A stretch of 49,657 nucleotides of DNA from Pseudomonadota bacterium (GTDB lineage: Bacteria > Myxococcota_A > Polyangia > Polyangiales > JAFGIB01). The position numbers were made by a program, and so were the translations under genes. Where the stretch lies: assembly GCA_017881185.1 (NCBI GenBank), contig JADGRE010000013.1:1-49657 (forward strand), in the 5' to 3' direction. Every line of letters starts with the position of its first letter. Positions within the stretch are counted from its first letter, which is position 1. This document shows, in pieces, positions 1-7,583 of the stretch. The notes under the pieces are model-generated. The model did no database searches and was not told where the DNA came from. It saw nothing but the letters and a program-made list of their open reading frames with translations.

Positions 1-840
1 AAAGCTCTGCGAGCCGGTGGGTAGATACGACGCGAACAAGCGCGAGAGCATGATGTTGAGCTGGTAGATGCCCGAGCCGAGCACCAGCGGGCCCATCAAG
101 AGCAGCGTCTTCTTCACCGCGCTGTCGCTGAAGTCGAAGCTCGGGCGCAGCGGTAGACCTTCGCGTCGCAAGCCCGGAAACTGCACCACCATCTGCACCA
201 CGCCGCCGACCAGCGTCGCGATGGCGAGGCCCGCGACAGCTGGCAACCCGAGCGCCATGGCGACTGGTGCGAACAACCACGGCGTGAGAATCACCGCGAC
301 GTTGAGCCACGCGGGCGCGAAGGCTGGCACCGCGAAGCGCCCGACCGCATTGAGCACACCCATGCCCAGCGCCGCGAGGCCCACGAGCAAGATGTACGGG
401 AACACGATGCGCGTGAGCGTCACCGTGGTCGCGAATTTCGCCGGGTCGGAGCGGTAGCCCGCGGCGTAGAGTGTGGTCCAGCCGGTCGAGGTCGCGATGC
501 CCAGCACGCTCACGGCGGTCAGAATGAGCAGCATCGCGCCGGTGATGGAGGCGACGTAGCGCTTGGCCTGCTCGTGCCCGCGCGTCTCGCGCACCTCGGA
601 GAACACCGGGACGATGGCGGCCGAGACGGCGCCTTCGCCCAGCACGCGGCGCAGCGTGTTCGGGATGGTCCAGGCCACGAAGAAGGCGTCGGTGTCGGCC
701 ACCGAGAAGAAGCCCGCGGTGGCCGCGTCGCGCACCGCGCCCAGCACGCGGGAGGCCAGGGTGCCGGCCGCCACGATGCCCGCCCGACGGGCGATGGCGG
801 TGCGCTCTTGCTCGGTGTCGCTGGGGCTGCCGGAAGGCAT
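1..840 (-). CDS. murJ: Lipid II flippase MurJ (MviN), N-terminal part only
   Basis: The gene begins at the ATG read from 840 down and stays open to base 1, giving 280 residues; the rest of a roughly 500-residue protein lies outside the window. The sequence shows the typical MurJ start, with AGTLASRVLGAVRD near residues 23-36, followed by DAFFVAWTIPNTLRRVLGEG and alternating hydrophobic helices with scattered arginines. MurJ is an inner-membrane MATE/MVF-fold flippase that exports lipid-linked peptidoglycan precursor. It is divergent from rpsT, a neighbourhood common in myxobacteria. The ribosome site is weak: only a G-run just before the ATG. Family assignment is secure from motif order; the missing C-terminus cannot be judged. 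Confidence 0.93.
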   Translation of the reverse strand, partial: MPSGSPSDTEQERTAIARRAGIVAAGTLASRVLGAVRDAATAGFFSVADTDAFFVAWTIPNTLRRVLGEGAVSAAIVPVFSEVRETRGHEQAKRYVASITGAMLLILTAVSVLGIATSTGWTTLYAAGYRSDPAKFATTVTLTRIVFPYILLVGLAALGMGVLNAVGRFAVPAFAPAWLNVAVILTPWLFAPVAMALGLPAVAGLAIATLVGGVVQMVVQFPGLRREGLPLRPSFDFSDSAVKKTLLLMGPLVLGSGIYQLNIMLSRLFASYLPTGSQSF

Positions 841-959
841 CGCCCCCAGTATCGGGAGCCACCCCCCCAAGGCAAGGAAAGCGACCAGAATTGCCCACGA
901 ATCCGGGCTGCCCGAGGGTAGGGTACGCGGGCCCGTGGCGCGCCAGGGCCGCCTTCAGG

Positions 960-988
960 TTGACAACGAGCCCGTCTCCCGCTACCTG
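960..988 (+). promoter_or_regulatory. Candidate rpsT promoter
   Basis: A perfect TTGACA lies at 960-965, followed by a 17-base spacer and TACCTG at 983-988. The -35 is exact but the -10 shares only the first two bases of TATAAT. The position, about 35 bases upstream of the GTG start, suits a housekeeping ribosomal protein gene. Read as a sigma-70-type promoter, moderate confidence. Confidence 0.45.
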
Positions 989-1024
989 TGCCCGCCCCGA
1001 AGTCCTTTTTCTGGAGCTTTGCCA

Positions 1025-1288
1025 GTGGCGAATCACGAGTCGGCGCGCAAGCGCATCAAGCAGACTGCCAAGCGCACCGAGCGCCTCAAGCGCGTGCGCA
1101 CCACCACGCGCACGTTCATGAAGCGCCTGCGTACGGCGATTGCCGCCGGCGACAAGAAGAGCGCGCAGACCACGCTGCAGACGGCGATCTCGCAGATCGA
1201 CCGCGCCGTGGCCAAGGGCGTGTTCCACCGCCGCACCGGCTCGCGCTACATCTCGCGCCTGGCTGAGCAAGTGTCGAAGCTGGGCTGA
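1025..1288 (+). CDS. rpsT: 30S ribosomal protein S20
   Basis: 87 residues, lysine/arginine-rich and fully alpha-helical in pattern, matching S20 end to end: an N-terminal ANHESARKRIKQ segment and the C-terminal HRRTGSRYISRL segment. S20 is a primary 16S rRNA binding protein of the small subunit. The start is GTG at 1025; GGAG at 1013-1016 sits 8 bases upstream and rules out the longer in-frame reading from 563. Non-AUG initiation of rpsT (UUG in E. coli) is linked to autogenous control, so the GTG may matter. The last codons and stop lie inside a 30-base tandem repeat, which duplicates the end of the gene downstream. Confidence 0.97.
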   Translation: MANHESARKRIKQTAKRTERLKRVRTTTRTFMKRLRTAIAAGDKKSAQTTLQTAISQIDRAVAKGVFHRRTGSRYISRLAEQVSKLG

Positions 1289-1349
1289 GACAGGAACAGA
1301 CTGTCGAAGCTGGGCTGAGACAGGAACAGACTGTCGAAGCTGGGCTGAG
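1272..1349. repeat. 30-base tandem repeat carrying the 3' end of rpsT
   Basis: Period 30: copies at 1272-1301 and 1302-1331 are identical, with a partial third at 1332-1349. Each copy contains the last rpsT codons plus the stop (tgtcgaagctgggctga), then a linker with gacaggaacaga. Because 30 is a multiple of 3, every copy ends with an in-frame TGA. The repeat fills most of the space between the convergent genes rpsT and holA. Confidence 0.9.
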
Positions 1350-1355
1350 CTTCCG

Positions 1356-2354
1356 CTAGCTGACTGCGCCGCGCGTCAGCTCGAGGATCGCGCCTTCGAG
1401 GACGAGCTCCGGCTGGCGCTTGCCGCCCTTGAGCGCCAAATCGGCCTCGCTCAGGATCTGAAACGCACGCGCCAAGTCGCGGCCGCTCACGCGCTTGGCT
1501 GCAGTCGTGAGATCGCGTGCCTTGAACGGCGGGGCGCCGGCGGCGATCGCGGCATCTTGCGGCGCCATGCCAGAGCGCAGCGCCTCTTGCATGCGGCCGA
1601 TCATGCGCAGCTGCCGCGCGACCATCGCCAGGATGCGCAGCGGTGGCTCGCGATCGCCCAAGAGCGAGCTGGTGGCCTTGAGCGCCATGCGTCGATCGCG
1701 CAGGCCCACTGCATCGACCAGCGCCCAGATCGACTCTACGCGCACGCGCGACACGCAGGCTTCGACTGCGGCCACGGTGATGGGCTGACCGTCGCCCACA
1801 TAGAGCGACAGCCGCTCCAGGGCGTCGTCGATGGCGGACAGATCGGTGCCAATGGCGTCGGCCAGCGCTGCTGAGGCGTCTTCGCGCAGCGTGAGCTTGC
1901 GACGCCGTGCTTCGCGCACGATGAAGTCGCGCACGCCGGCCTGCTTGATCGGCTGTGCCTCGCTCAGGCTGCCGGTCTGCTTGGCGACCTTGGCGAGCTT
2001 GCCGCGCCCGTCGAGCTTCTCGGCGGTGAGCACGAGGCAGCTGGTGTCCGACGGGGCAGCCAGGTACTCGATGAGCGGGGACAGGTCTTTGTCCGGCAGG
2101 TCGTCGGCGCCGCGCACCAGCACGAAGCGCACCTTGGCCATCATCGGCAGGGTGCGGGCGGCGTCGAGGATGCGCGAGACTGACGCGCCTTTGCCCTGGA
2201 ACACCTGCTCGTTCCAAGCATCGCCCGCGCCGACCGCGGCCTTGCGCAGGGCGGTTACCGCGCGGTCGATGAACAGGCGCTCGCTGCCGACGATCACGTG
2301 CACCGGGCGGAACTGGCCCTGCTCGGCGCGGTCGATGAGCTCGTGCACGTCCAT
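1356..2354 (-). CDS. holA: DNA polymerase III subunit delta
   Basis: 332 residues from the ATG at 2354 (MDVHELIDRAEQG), close to the usual length of about 340. HolA is the wrench subunit of the clamp loader that opens the beta sliding clamp. The sequence shows the expected N-terminal clamp-binding/ATPase-like module (VGSERLFIDRAV near residue 23, then LPMMAKVRFVLVRGADDL). It also shows the C-terminal helical domain with RQLRMIGRMQEAL and PPFKARDLTTAAKR. The reading frame extends upstream to 2483, but those 43 residues are proline-rich and unlike the family, so the internal ATG is preferred. Convergent with rpsT and divergent from the Clp gene. The sequence diverges from enterobacterial HolA as usual, but the architecture is clear. 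Confidence 0.88.
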   Translation of the reverse strand: MDVHELIDRAEQGQFRPVHVIVGSERLFIDRAVTALRKAAVGAGDAWNEQVFQGKGASVSRILDAARTLPMMAKVRFVLVRGADDLPDKDLSPLIEYLAAPSDTSCLVLTAEKLDGRGKLAKVAKQTGSLSEAQPIKQAGVRDFIVREARRRKLTLREDASAALADAIGTDLSAIDDALERLSLYVGDGQPITVAAVEACVSRVRVESIWALVDAVGLRDRRMALKATSSLLGDREPPLRILAMVARQLRMIGRMQEALRSGMAPQDAAIAAGAPPFKARDLTTAAKRVSGRDLARAFQILSEADLALKGGKRQPELVLEGAILELTRGAVS

Positions 2355-2505
2355 GGCGGGGCAGGTGTAGCCGGCCGGTGGGTGTCGCGGAAAGGGGCTT
2401 GCTGGCCGCGGACCCCAAAAACTTGGCCGGATCGCCCCGAGTTGGTATCCGGAAACGAACAGTGCCGTTGGGCCGGGTGGCATGCCCGGGGTCTCGGCAC
2501 GGCGC

Positions 2506-2512
2506 AGGAGGG
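2506..2512 (+). promoter_or_regulatory. Ribosome binding site deciding the Clp start
   Basis: AGGAGGG at 2506-2512, six bases before the ATG at 2519, is a near-perfect Shine-Dalgarno site. It selects that ATG over the in-frame start at 2378. Confidence 0.8.
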
Positions 2513-2518
2513 CTGGGC

Positions 2519-5023
2519 ATGGTCGCGGGGCTTCGAGGCATCATCGGTCGCGCAGACGAGCTGGCCCGCAAGCGCCGGCAGCCGGCGTCCACGGCACATC
2601 TCTTGGTCGCGCTTTTCCAGAAGGACGATCAGGTGAGTCAGCTGGTCGCGGAGCTGGGCGTCTCGGAGATGAAGCTGCTCGGCACGCTGTCCAGCGCGCA
2701 CGACGAACGCCACAACGGTATCGAGCTGTGTCTGGAGCGCGCGCGCAAGCTCGCGGCGGCGCAACACACGGAGCTGACGGGGTTGCACGTGCTGTTGGCG
2801 ATGGCCGGTGAAGCGCGTTCGGCCGCGGCGACGGGGCTTGCGCTGCTGGGTGCGCCACCGGAGCTGCTTCGTGAACAGGCGCGCGCACGGCTGGGCGCCG
2901 CGGCGCTGGGCGTTGGCGTGGCTGCTGCGCACTCGACCACGGTGATCGCAGCCAGCAAGCCTCTGGCGCGTGTGAGTGGTCGCGGTGGCGATCGCATCGT
3001 GCGTCCGCGGCCGCATCGCGATCGCGATTTCCATTCGGCGGTGCTGGCGGAGCACACCGAGTCCAAGCTGCTGCGTCGCGCGGCGCCGCAGGGCGAGCCT
3101 GGCGCGCAAGAGCAACCTTCGGAAGCGCAGCCAACAGCTGCACCGCAGCGCGCCCGCACCACGCGCATTGCGCATCGGCCCGCTGCCAAGCTCCCGACCG
3201 TCGCGCAGGGTGCGCCCAGCTCGAGCGTGGCACCGGCACTCGACCCCAAGCGCTTTCCGCTCTTGACCTCGCTCGGTCGCAACCTCACGCAGCTCGCTCA
3301 CGACGGACAGATCGACCCCGTGATCGGCCGACACGCCGAGATCGACATGCTGCTCGACGTGCTGGCGCGTCGTCGCGGCAACAATCCCGTGATCGTGGGC
3401 GCGCCCGGCGTGGGCAAGACCGCGATCGTGGAAGGGCTCGCGCTGGCACTGGCGCACGACACCACCGGCGACCGCCGCTTGCGCGATCGCATTCTGATCG
3501 AGCTGTCGGCTTCGAGCTTGCTCGCCGGCACGGGTGTGCGCGGCGCGCTCTCGGAGCGTGTGCAGATGCTCAAGCGCGAGGTCGCCGATGCGCAGGGCAG
3601 GGTGCTGCTCTTCATCGACGAGATCCACGGCCTGCTCGCCGGCGGCGACGCCAGTGACAACCTGGGCAACGAGCTGAAGACCGCGCTGGCCCGCGGCGAG
3701 CTGCCGCTGATCGGCGCGACCACCGACGCAGAGTATCGGCGCATCTTCGAGCGCGACGCGGCGCTGTCTCGGCGTTTCACGCGCATCGAGGTGGGCGAGC
3801 CGAGCCGCGCGGATACGCTGCGCATCTTGCAAGGCATCGCGCCGCGCTACGCCGCGCACCATGCGGTGCGTTACGAACACAGCGCGCTGGCTGCCGCCGT
3901 GGACATGTCCGTGCGTTACTTGCCGCTGCGTCAGCTGCCGGACAAGGCCATCGCGCTGCTCGACCAGGCCGGTGCGCGCGCCCGCCGCCGTGAGCTGCAG
4001 GTGGTGGACGAGACTTGCGTGGCCAGTGTGGTCTCGGAGCTGTCGGGTGTGTCTGTCGAGCGTCTGCTGATGAAAGACGGTCAGGCGCTCTTGCAGCTCG
4101 AGGAACATTTGGCCGAGCGCGTGGTTGGTCAGCGCGACGCAGTGAGTGCAATCGCCAGCGCCTTGCGCAAGGGCGCTGCAGGCTTTCGCGGGGCTCGCCC
4201 GCTCGGCACCTTCCTGTTTCTCGGCCCCACCGGCGTCGGCAAGACCGAGATGGCCAAGGCCATCGCCGAGCTGATATTTCCGGGCACGCCGATGACACGC
4301 ATCGACATGAGTGAGCTGGGCGAATCCCACGCCGTGGCGCGTCTGCTCGGCGCTCCGCCCGGCTATCTCGGCCACGAAGACGGCGGGCAGCTCACCGAAG
4401 CCGTGCGGTACCGCCCGTATCAGCTGGTGTTGCTCGACGAGATCGAGAAGGCGCACATGGACGTGCTGCTCTCGCTCTTGCCCTTGCTCGACGAAGGTCG
4501 GCTCACCGACGGCCGCGGTCGCACGGTCGACTTCACGAACACCGTGATCGTGATGACCTCGAATCTCGGCGCGGAGAGCTCGGCAGCACGCGCGCGCATT
4601 GGCTTCGGCGAGAGCACGCCGTCGGGCGACCGTGGCGCGCAAACCCGCGCGCTCGCGACGGCCCGCGCGGCGTTGCCCGCCGAGCTGTGGAACCGCATCG
4701 ACGAGCCGCTGTACTTCGCGCCGCTCGACGAGCGCGACGTGGCCGAGATCGCGCAGCGCATGTTGCGCGAGGTGGCAAAGGTCGCGCTCGAACAACACGG
4801 CGTGCATTTGACCGTGGACGACTCGGCGATCGCGGCGCTGATCGCGGCAGGTGGGTTCGATCGCGCGCTCGGTGCGCGGCCCATGCGTCGTACCGTTTCG
4901 CGGCTGGTCGAGGCCCTGCTGGCGCGCGCTCTCCTGGCCCACGAGCTGGCACGTGGAGCGCAGGTTGTGTTGAAAGGTGAGGGCGATCGCCTGGAGATCG
5001 CCCAACAACGCCCGAGCCGCTAG
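2519..5023 (+). CDS. Two-ring AAA+ Clp ATPase, ClpA/ClpC-like
   Basis: 834 residues. Order seen: an N-terminal Clp repeat domain (TAHLLVALF, then TGLHVLLAMAGEARS); a linker of about 100 Ala/Pro/Arg-rich residues; a first AAA+ module with GAPGVGKT and LFIDEIHGLL; and a second with GPTGVGKT, LLDEIEKAH and a GARPM sensor-2 motif. There is no long coiled-coil middle domain between the two rings, so it is not a ClpB disaggregase. ARIGFGES, between the second Walker B and the arginine-finger region, matches the position of the IGL/IGF loop by which ClpA/ClpX/ClpC dock on ClpP, suggesting a proteolytic partner (inference). The usual ClpA partner gene clpS is absent nearby. The start is set by the strong ribosome site at 2506. 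A kinase gene follows after 90 bases. Confidence 0.88.
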   Translation: MVAGLRGIIGRADELARKRRQPASTAHLLVALFQKDDQVSQLVAELGVSEMKLLGTLSSAHDERHNGIELCLERARKLAAAQHTELTGLHVLLAMAGEARSAAATGLALLGAPPELLREQARARLGAAALGVGVAAAHSTTVIAASKPLARVSGRGGDRIVRPRPHRDRDFHSAVLAEHTESKLLRRAAPQGEPGAQEQPSEAQPTAAPQRARTTRIAHRPAAKLPTVAQGAPSSSVAPALDPKRFPLLTSLGRNLTQLAHDGQIDPVIGRHAEIDMLLDVLARRRGNNPVIVGAPGVGKTAIVEGLALALAHDTTGDRRLRDRILIELSASSLLAGTGVRGALSERVQMLKREVADAQGRVLLFIDEIHGLLAGGDASDNLGNELKTALARGELPLIGATTDAEYRRIFERDAALSRRFTRIEVGEPSRADTLRILQGIAPRYAAHHAVRYEHSALAAAVDMSVRYLPLRQLPDKAIALLDQAGARARRRELQVVDETCVASVVSELSGVSVERLLMKDGQALLQLEEHLAERVVGQRDAVSAIASALRKGAAGFRGARPLGTFLFLGPTGVGKTEMAKAIAELIFPGTPMTRIDMSELGESHAVARLLGAPPGYLGHEDGGQLTEAVRYRPYQLVLLDEIEKAHMDVLLSLLPLLDEGRLTDGRGRTVDFTNTVIVMTSNLGAESSAARARIGFGESTPSGDRGAQTRALATARAALPAELWNRIDEPLYFAPLDERDVAEIAQRMLREVAKVALEQHGVHLTVDDSAIAALIAAGGFDRALGARPMRRTVSRLVEALLARALLAHELARGAQVVLKGEGDRLEIAQQRPSR

Positions 5024-5034
5024 ACTGCGCGCGG

Positions 5035-5067
5035 CTGGCAGTGTCCAAGGCCTATGCGCACTGCCGG
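5035..5067. terminator. Hairpin after the Clp gene
   Basis: GGCAGTG at 5037-5043 pairs with CACTGCC at 5059-5065 around a 15-base loop, just past the Clp stop codon. There is no T-tract, so it could be a Rho-assisted terminator or a processing hairpin. Low confidence. Confidence 0.3.
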
Positions 5068-5113
5068 TCGGGACTTGCGCGCCCAGCGAAGCCATGCATA
5101 AAGATCTGCCCGC

Positions 5114-6409
5114 ATGGTAGCGGAGCCCCAGCCGTTGCAGACCGAGGTCCCCGGCACGCTGCCGGGGCTGCCGCGCGCGTTCGGCAAGTACCTGCTCTTC
5201 GACCGCATCGGCCGTGGCGGCATGGCGGAGATCTTTCTCGCGCGCATGACCACTGACCTCGGCGGTGTGCGCCGCGTGGTGGTGAAAGAGATCTTGCCGG
5301 AGCTCTCGTCCGATCCCGGGTTCACGCGTCTGCTCGTGACGGAAGCCAAGCTGGCCGCCAGGCTCAGTCACCGCAACATCGTGAAGGTGATCGACCTGGG
5401 ACGCGAGTCCGGTCGCCTGTTCATCGCCATGGACTACGTCGAGGGCTACGACCTGAACCAGCTGCTGCGGCAGCTGAGCCGTCGGCGCTTTCCCTTGCCG
5501 GCGCAGTTCGCGCTGTTCGTGGTGCGCGAGGTGCTCGCCGCGCTCGACTATGCGCATCGCGCAAGCGACGGCAGCGGCGCTCCGCTCGCTGTGGTGCACC
5601 GCGACGTCTCGCCTTCGAACGTGCTCGTGTCGTTCGAGGGCGAGGTCAGCCTGTGCGACTTCGGCATCGCGCGCGCGCTCAGCCCGGAGCACGAGAACCC
5701 TGCGCTTGGGTCGCAGACCACGGACCCCGACGAGAGCCGCATCCAGCGTGTGCGCGTGGCCGGCAAGAGCGCGTACATGGCGCCCGAGCACGCGCGCGGC
5801 GAAGAGGTCGACACGCGTTCGGACTTGTTCGCCGCTGGCATCTTGCTGTGGGAGCTGTGCGCCGGACGCCGGCTGTACAAGGGCACCGAGCAAGAGATGA
5901 TGGACATGGCGCAGCGCGGGCTGGTGCAGCCCTTGCCGGAGCGAGGCTTGCCAGCGCAAGAGAAGCTGCAAGCCGTCTTGGATCGCGCACTGAGCGTGGA
6001 CCCGGCACTGCGCTACCAGAGCGCGGCCAAGATGCTCGAGGATCTCGACAACTACGCCATCTCGACGCAGCTGATGGCGTCGCAGCTACGCTTCTCCAGC
6101 TTTCTCACCGAGAACTTCGCCGACGAGATCGTGGCGCTGCGCCGTGCGCGCGAACGGGCTGCCGAGGCAGCGCAGCTGCGTCCGCCGGTGGAGGTGAGCG
6201 AGCCTGAGCCGGTGACCGCGCCTTCGGATCCGCCGCCCGCTCGCCCGTCACCGCGGCCGCAGCGCACGCGCCGCTCGGATGCGCCGTCGCCGCTGACAGC
6301 GGCGCAAGAGCTTGCCCCGGCGCAGACCAAGGCAGCGTCGCGTGGGCCGATCGTGGGTGTGTTGCTCGCGGCGGCGGTTGCCGCGCTTGCGTGGTTCGCG
6401 CTGCGCTGA
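5114..6409 (+). CDS. Tail-anchored Ser/Thr protein kinase
   Basis: 431 residues. An N-terminal Hanks-type kinase domain has a glycine loop IGRGGMAEIF (32-41), the invariant lysine in VVVKEI (58), the catalytic HRDVSPSN (162-169), DFG at 182-184 and APE at 223-225. All catalytic residues are present, so activity is expected. RDVSPSN in place of RDLKPEN is a variant frequently seen in myxobacterial kinases. About 80 Pro/Ala/Arg-rich residues then lead to one hydrophobic segment at the extreme C-terminus (411-431), predicting a cytoplasmic kinase anchored by its tail with essentially no extracytoplasmic sensor. No clear ribosome site precedes the ATG. Substrate unknown; the adjacent Clp ATPase is a possible target by position only. 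Confidence 0.92.
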   Translation: MVAEPQPLQTEVPGTLPGLPRAFGKYLLFDRIGRGGMAEIFLARMTTDLGGVRRVVVKEILPELSSDPGFTRLLVTEAKLAARLSHRNIVKVIDLGRESGRLFIAMDYVEGYDLNQLLRQLSRRRFPLPAQFALFVVREVLAALDYAHRASDGSGAPLAVVHRDVSPSNVLVSFEGEVSLCDFGIARALSPEHENPALGSQTTDPDESRIQRVRVAGKSAYMAPEHARGEEVDTRSDLFAAGILLWELCAGRRLYKGTEQEMMDMAQRGLVQPLPERGLPAQEKLQAVLDRALSVDPALRYQSAAKMLEDLDNYAISTQLMASQLRFSSFLTENFADEIVALRRARERAAEAAQLRPPVEVSEPEPVTAPSDPPPARPSPRPQRTRRSDAPSPLTAAQELAPAQTKAASRGPIVGVLLAAAVAALAWFALR

Positions 6410-6428
6410 CCGAGGGGTTTGCCTCGGT
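6409..6428. terminator. Candidate bidirectional terminator between kinase and nadD
   Basis: A perfect 7-base stem (ACCGAGG/CCTCGGT) with a 6-base loop starts on the kinase stop codon and lies between two convergent genes. No strong T-tract follows on either strand, so termination strength is uncertain. Confidence 0.45.
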
Positions 6429-6442
6429 GTGCGGGTTACGCG

Positions 6443-6991
6443 CTACGCGTACAGCGCGTGCGCGACGGCATACTCCGCCACTGCCGGCGTGAGCAGGCCG
6501 GCGACGGACTCGCCCACGCGCAGCCGACGGCGGACTTCCGTGGAGCTGATCTCGGGCAAGGCTGGTGCATCGCTGCCGGGGCGCACGTGGCCCGCGCGCT
6601 GCACCACGATGGGTGGCGCCAGCGCTTCGATGCGCGCGAAGTTGTGCCAGGCATGGGTTTCGGTCAGCACGTCGGAGCCGATCACCAGGCGCAGCTGCGC
6701 CGTGGGGTAGCGTGCACGGAGCGCCTCCAGCGTGCGCAAGGTGAGGCTCGGCGCTGGCAGCTCCTGTTCGATCTGCGAGATCTCCACGCGTTTGAGATCT
6801 TGCAGTGCCAGCTCGCACATGTGCACGCGGTGCTCGAAGGCCGACAGGCGCTTGCCGAAGGGGTGGTCGCGCGTGGGCACCACCAGCACGCGGTCGACGG
6901 GCTGCGTCGCGAGCACGTACGCGACGGCCAGCGTATGAGCGACGTGCGGCGGGTCGAAGCTGCCTCCGTACATGGCGATGCACTCGCTCAC
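6443..6991 (-). CDS. nadD: Nicotinate-nucleotide adenylyltransferase
   Basis: 182 residues. NadD joins nicotinate mononucleotide and ATP to make deamido-NAD, the penultimate step of NAD synthesis. Seen: the nucleotidyltransferase signature YGGSFDPPHVAH near the N-terminus with its HxGH-like histidines, VLVVPTRDHPFGK, a C-terminal VIGSDVL, and the ISSTEVRRRL motif that binds the triphosphate. The start is taken as the GTG at 6991. It overlaps the upstream stop as GTGA and leaves six residues before MYGGSFDPPH, close to family spacing; the ATG at 6973 is the alternative. It is last in the four-gene minus-strand operon, so translation is probably coupled to the upstream phosphoesterase-like gene. 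The usual partner rsfS is not adjacent. Confidence 0.93.
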   Translation of the reverse strand: MSECIAMYGGSFDPPHVAHTLAVAYVLATQPVDRVLVVPTRDHPFGKRLSAFEHRVHMCELALQDLKRVEISQIEQELPAPSLTLRTLEALRARYPTAQLRLVIGSDVLTETHAWHNFARIEALAPPIVVQRAGHVRPGSDAPALPEISSTEVRRRLRVGESVAGLLTPAVAEYAVAHALYA

Positions 6992-7581
6992 GAGCTCACC
7001 ACCAGCTTGGCCGTCGCCGCCGAGAGCTCTTCGCGCAGCACGGTGTTGCCTTGCAGATCGAGCAACACGATCTCGAGGCTGCCATCGGGCTGCAGGGTGA
7101 GCCGGCCGACCTTGCCTTTCGACAGCGGGCCGGGCGTGAGGAACGAACGTGGGCCGAAGCGCTTGAAGTCGGGTTCGAGCGCCTTGCCGTAGACGATGAC
7201 GTGGGCGTTGGCGACGTCGTCTTCGTCGAGAATCGCCTTGTCGTGCACGGCGAGCACGATCCATTTGTCGAGCATCTCGATGGCGCGTGCGGGCGCATCG
7301 GGCAGCTTGCGCACGGCCGAAAGGCGCTGGGCTGCGCGGTCTTCTGCCAACAGCGACTCGATTTGCTCGGCGCTACCGCTCGGGCACAGCGCGGCTGTGC
7401 GCGCCAGGAAATCGTCTTCGGCCAGGCTCTGCTTGGACCAATCGGCGACCACGTTCTCCACGGCACCGTCGACACCCAGGTAGATGACCTGCTCAACTTT
7501 CGGATCGGCGAGGAGTAGCTCTAGGGCTTTGCGCAGCTCGGCGTGTTGCTTGCCGGCTTGACCTATCACTCCGATGCGCAT
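6988..7581 (-). CDS. Degenerate calcineurin-like phosphoesterase fold protein
   Basis: 197 residues. The layout resembles YfcE/MJ0936-type metallophosphoesterases: MRIGVI at the N-terminus, VIYLG about 30 residues later, then VIVYG, a TPG turn, and a C-terminal VGRLTLQPDGSLEIVLLDL strand pair. The metal ligands are missing: the expected DxH after MRIGVI reads QAG, the GD after YL reads GV, and the GHxH after VIVY reads GKAL. If the fold reading is right, this is a catalytically dead regulator or binding protein. It lies 2 bases after the TPR gene stop and overlaps nadD by 4 bases, suggesting a role linked to nadD. Fold assignment is by pattern only. Confidence 0.6.
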   Translation of the reverse strand: MRIGVIGQAGKQHAELRKALELLLADPKVEQVIYLGVDGAVENVVADWSKQSLAEDDFLARTAALCPSGSAEQIESLLAEDRAAQRLSAVRKLPDAPARAIEMLDKWIVLAVHDKAILDEDDVANAHVIVYGKALEPDFKRFGPRSFLTPGPLSKGKVGRLTLQPDGSLEIVLLDLQGNTVLREELSAATAKLVVSS

Positions 7582-7583
7582 GC

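Noticed and set aside
2294-5971. A 1225-codon minus-strand open frame
   Set aside because: It lies fully antisense to the Clp and kinase genes and to the start of holA, has His/Gln/Arg-rich shadow composition and no domain. Long antisense frames are expected from the strong third-position G/C bias.
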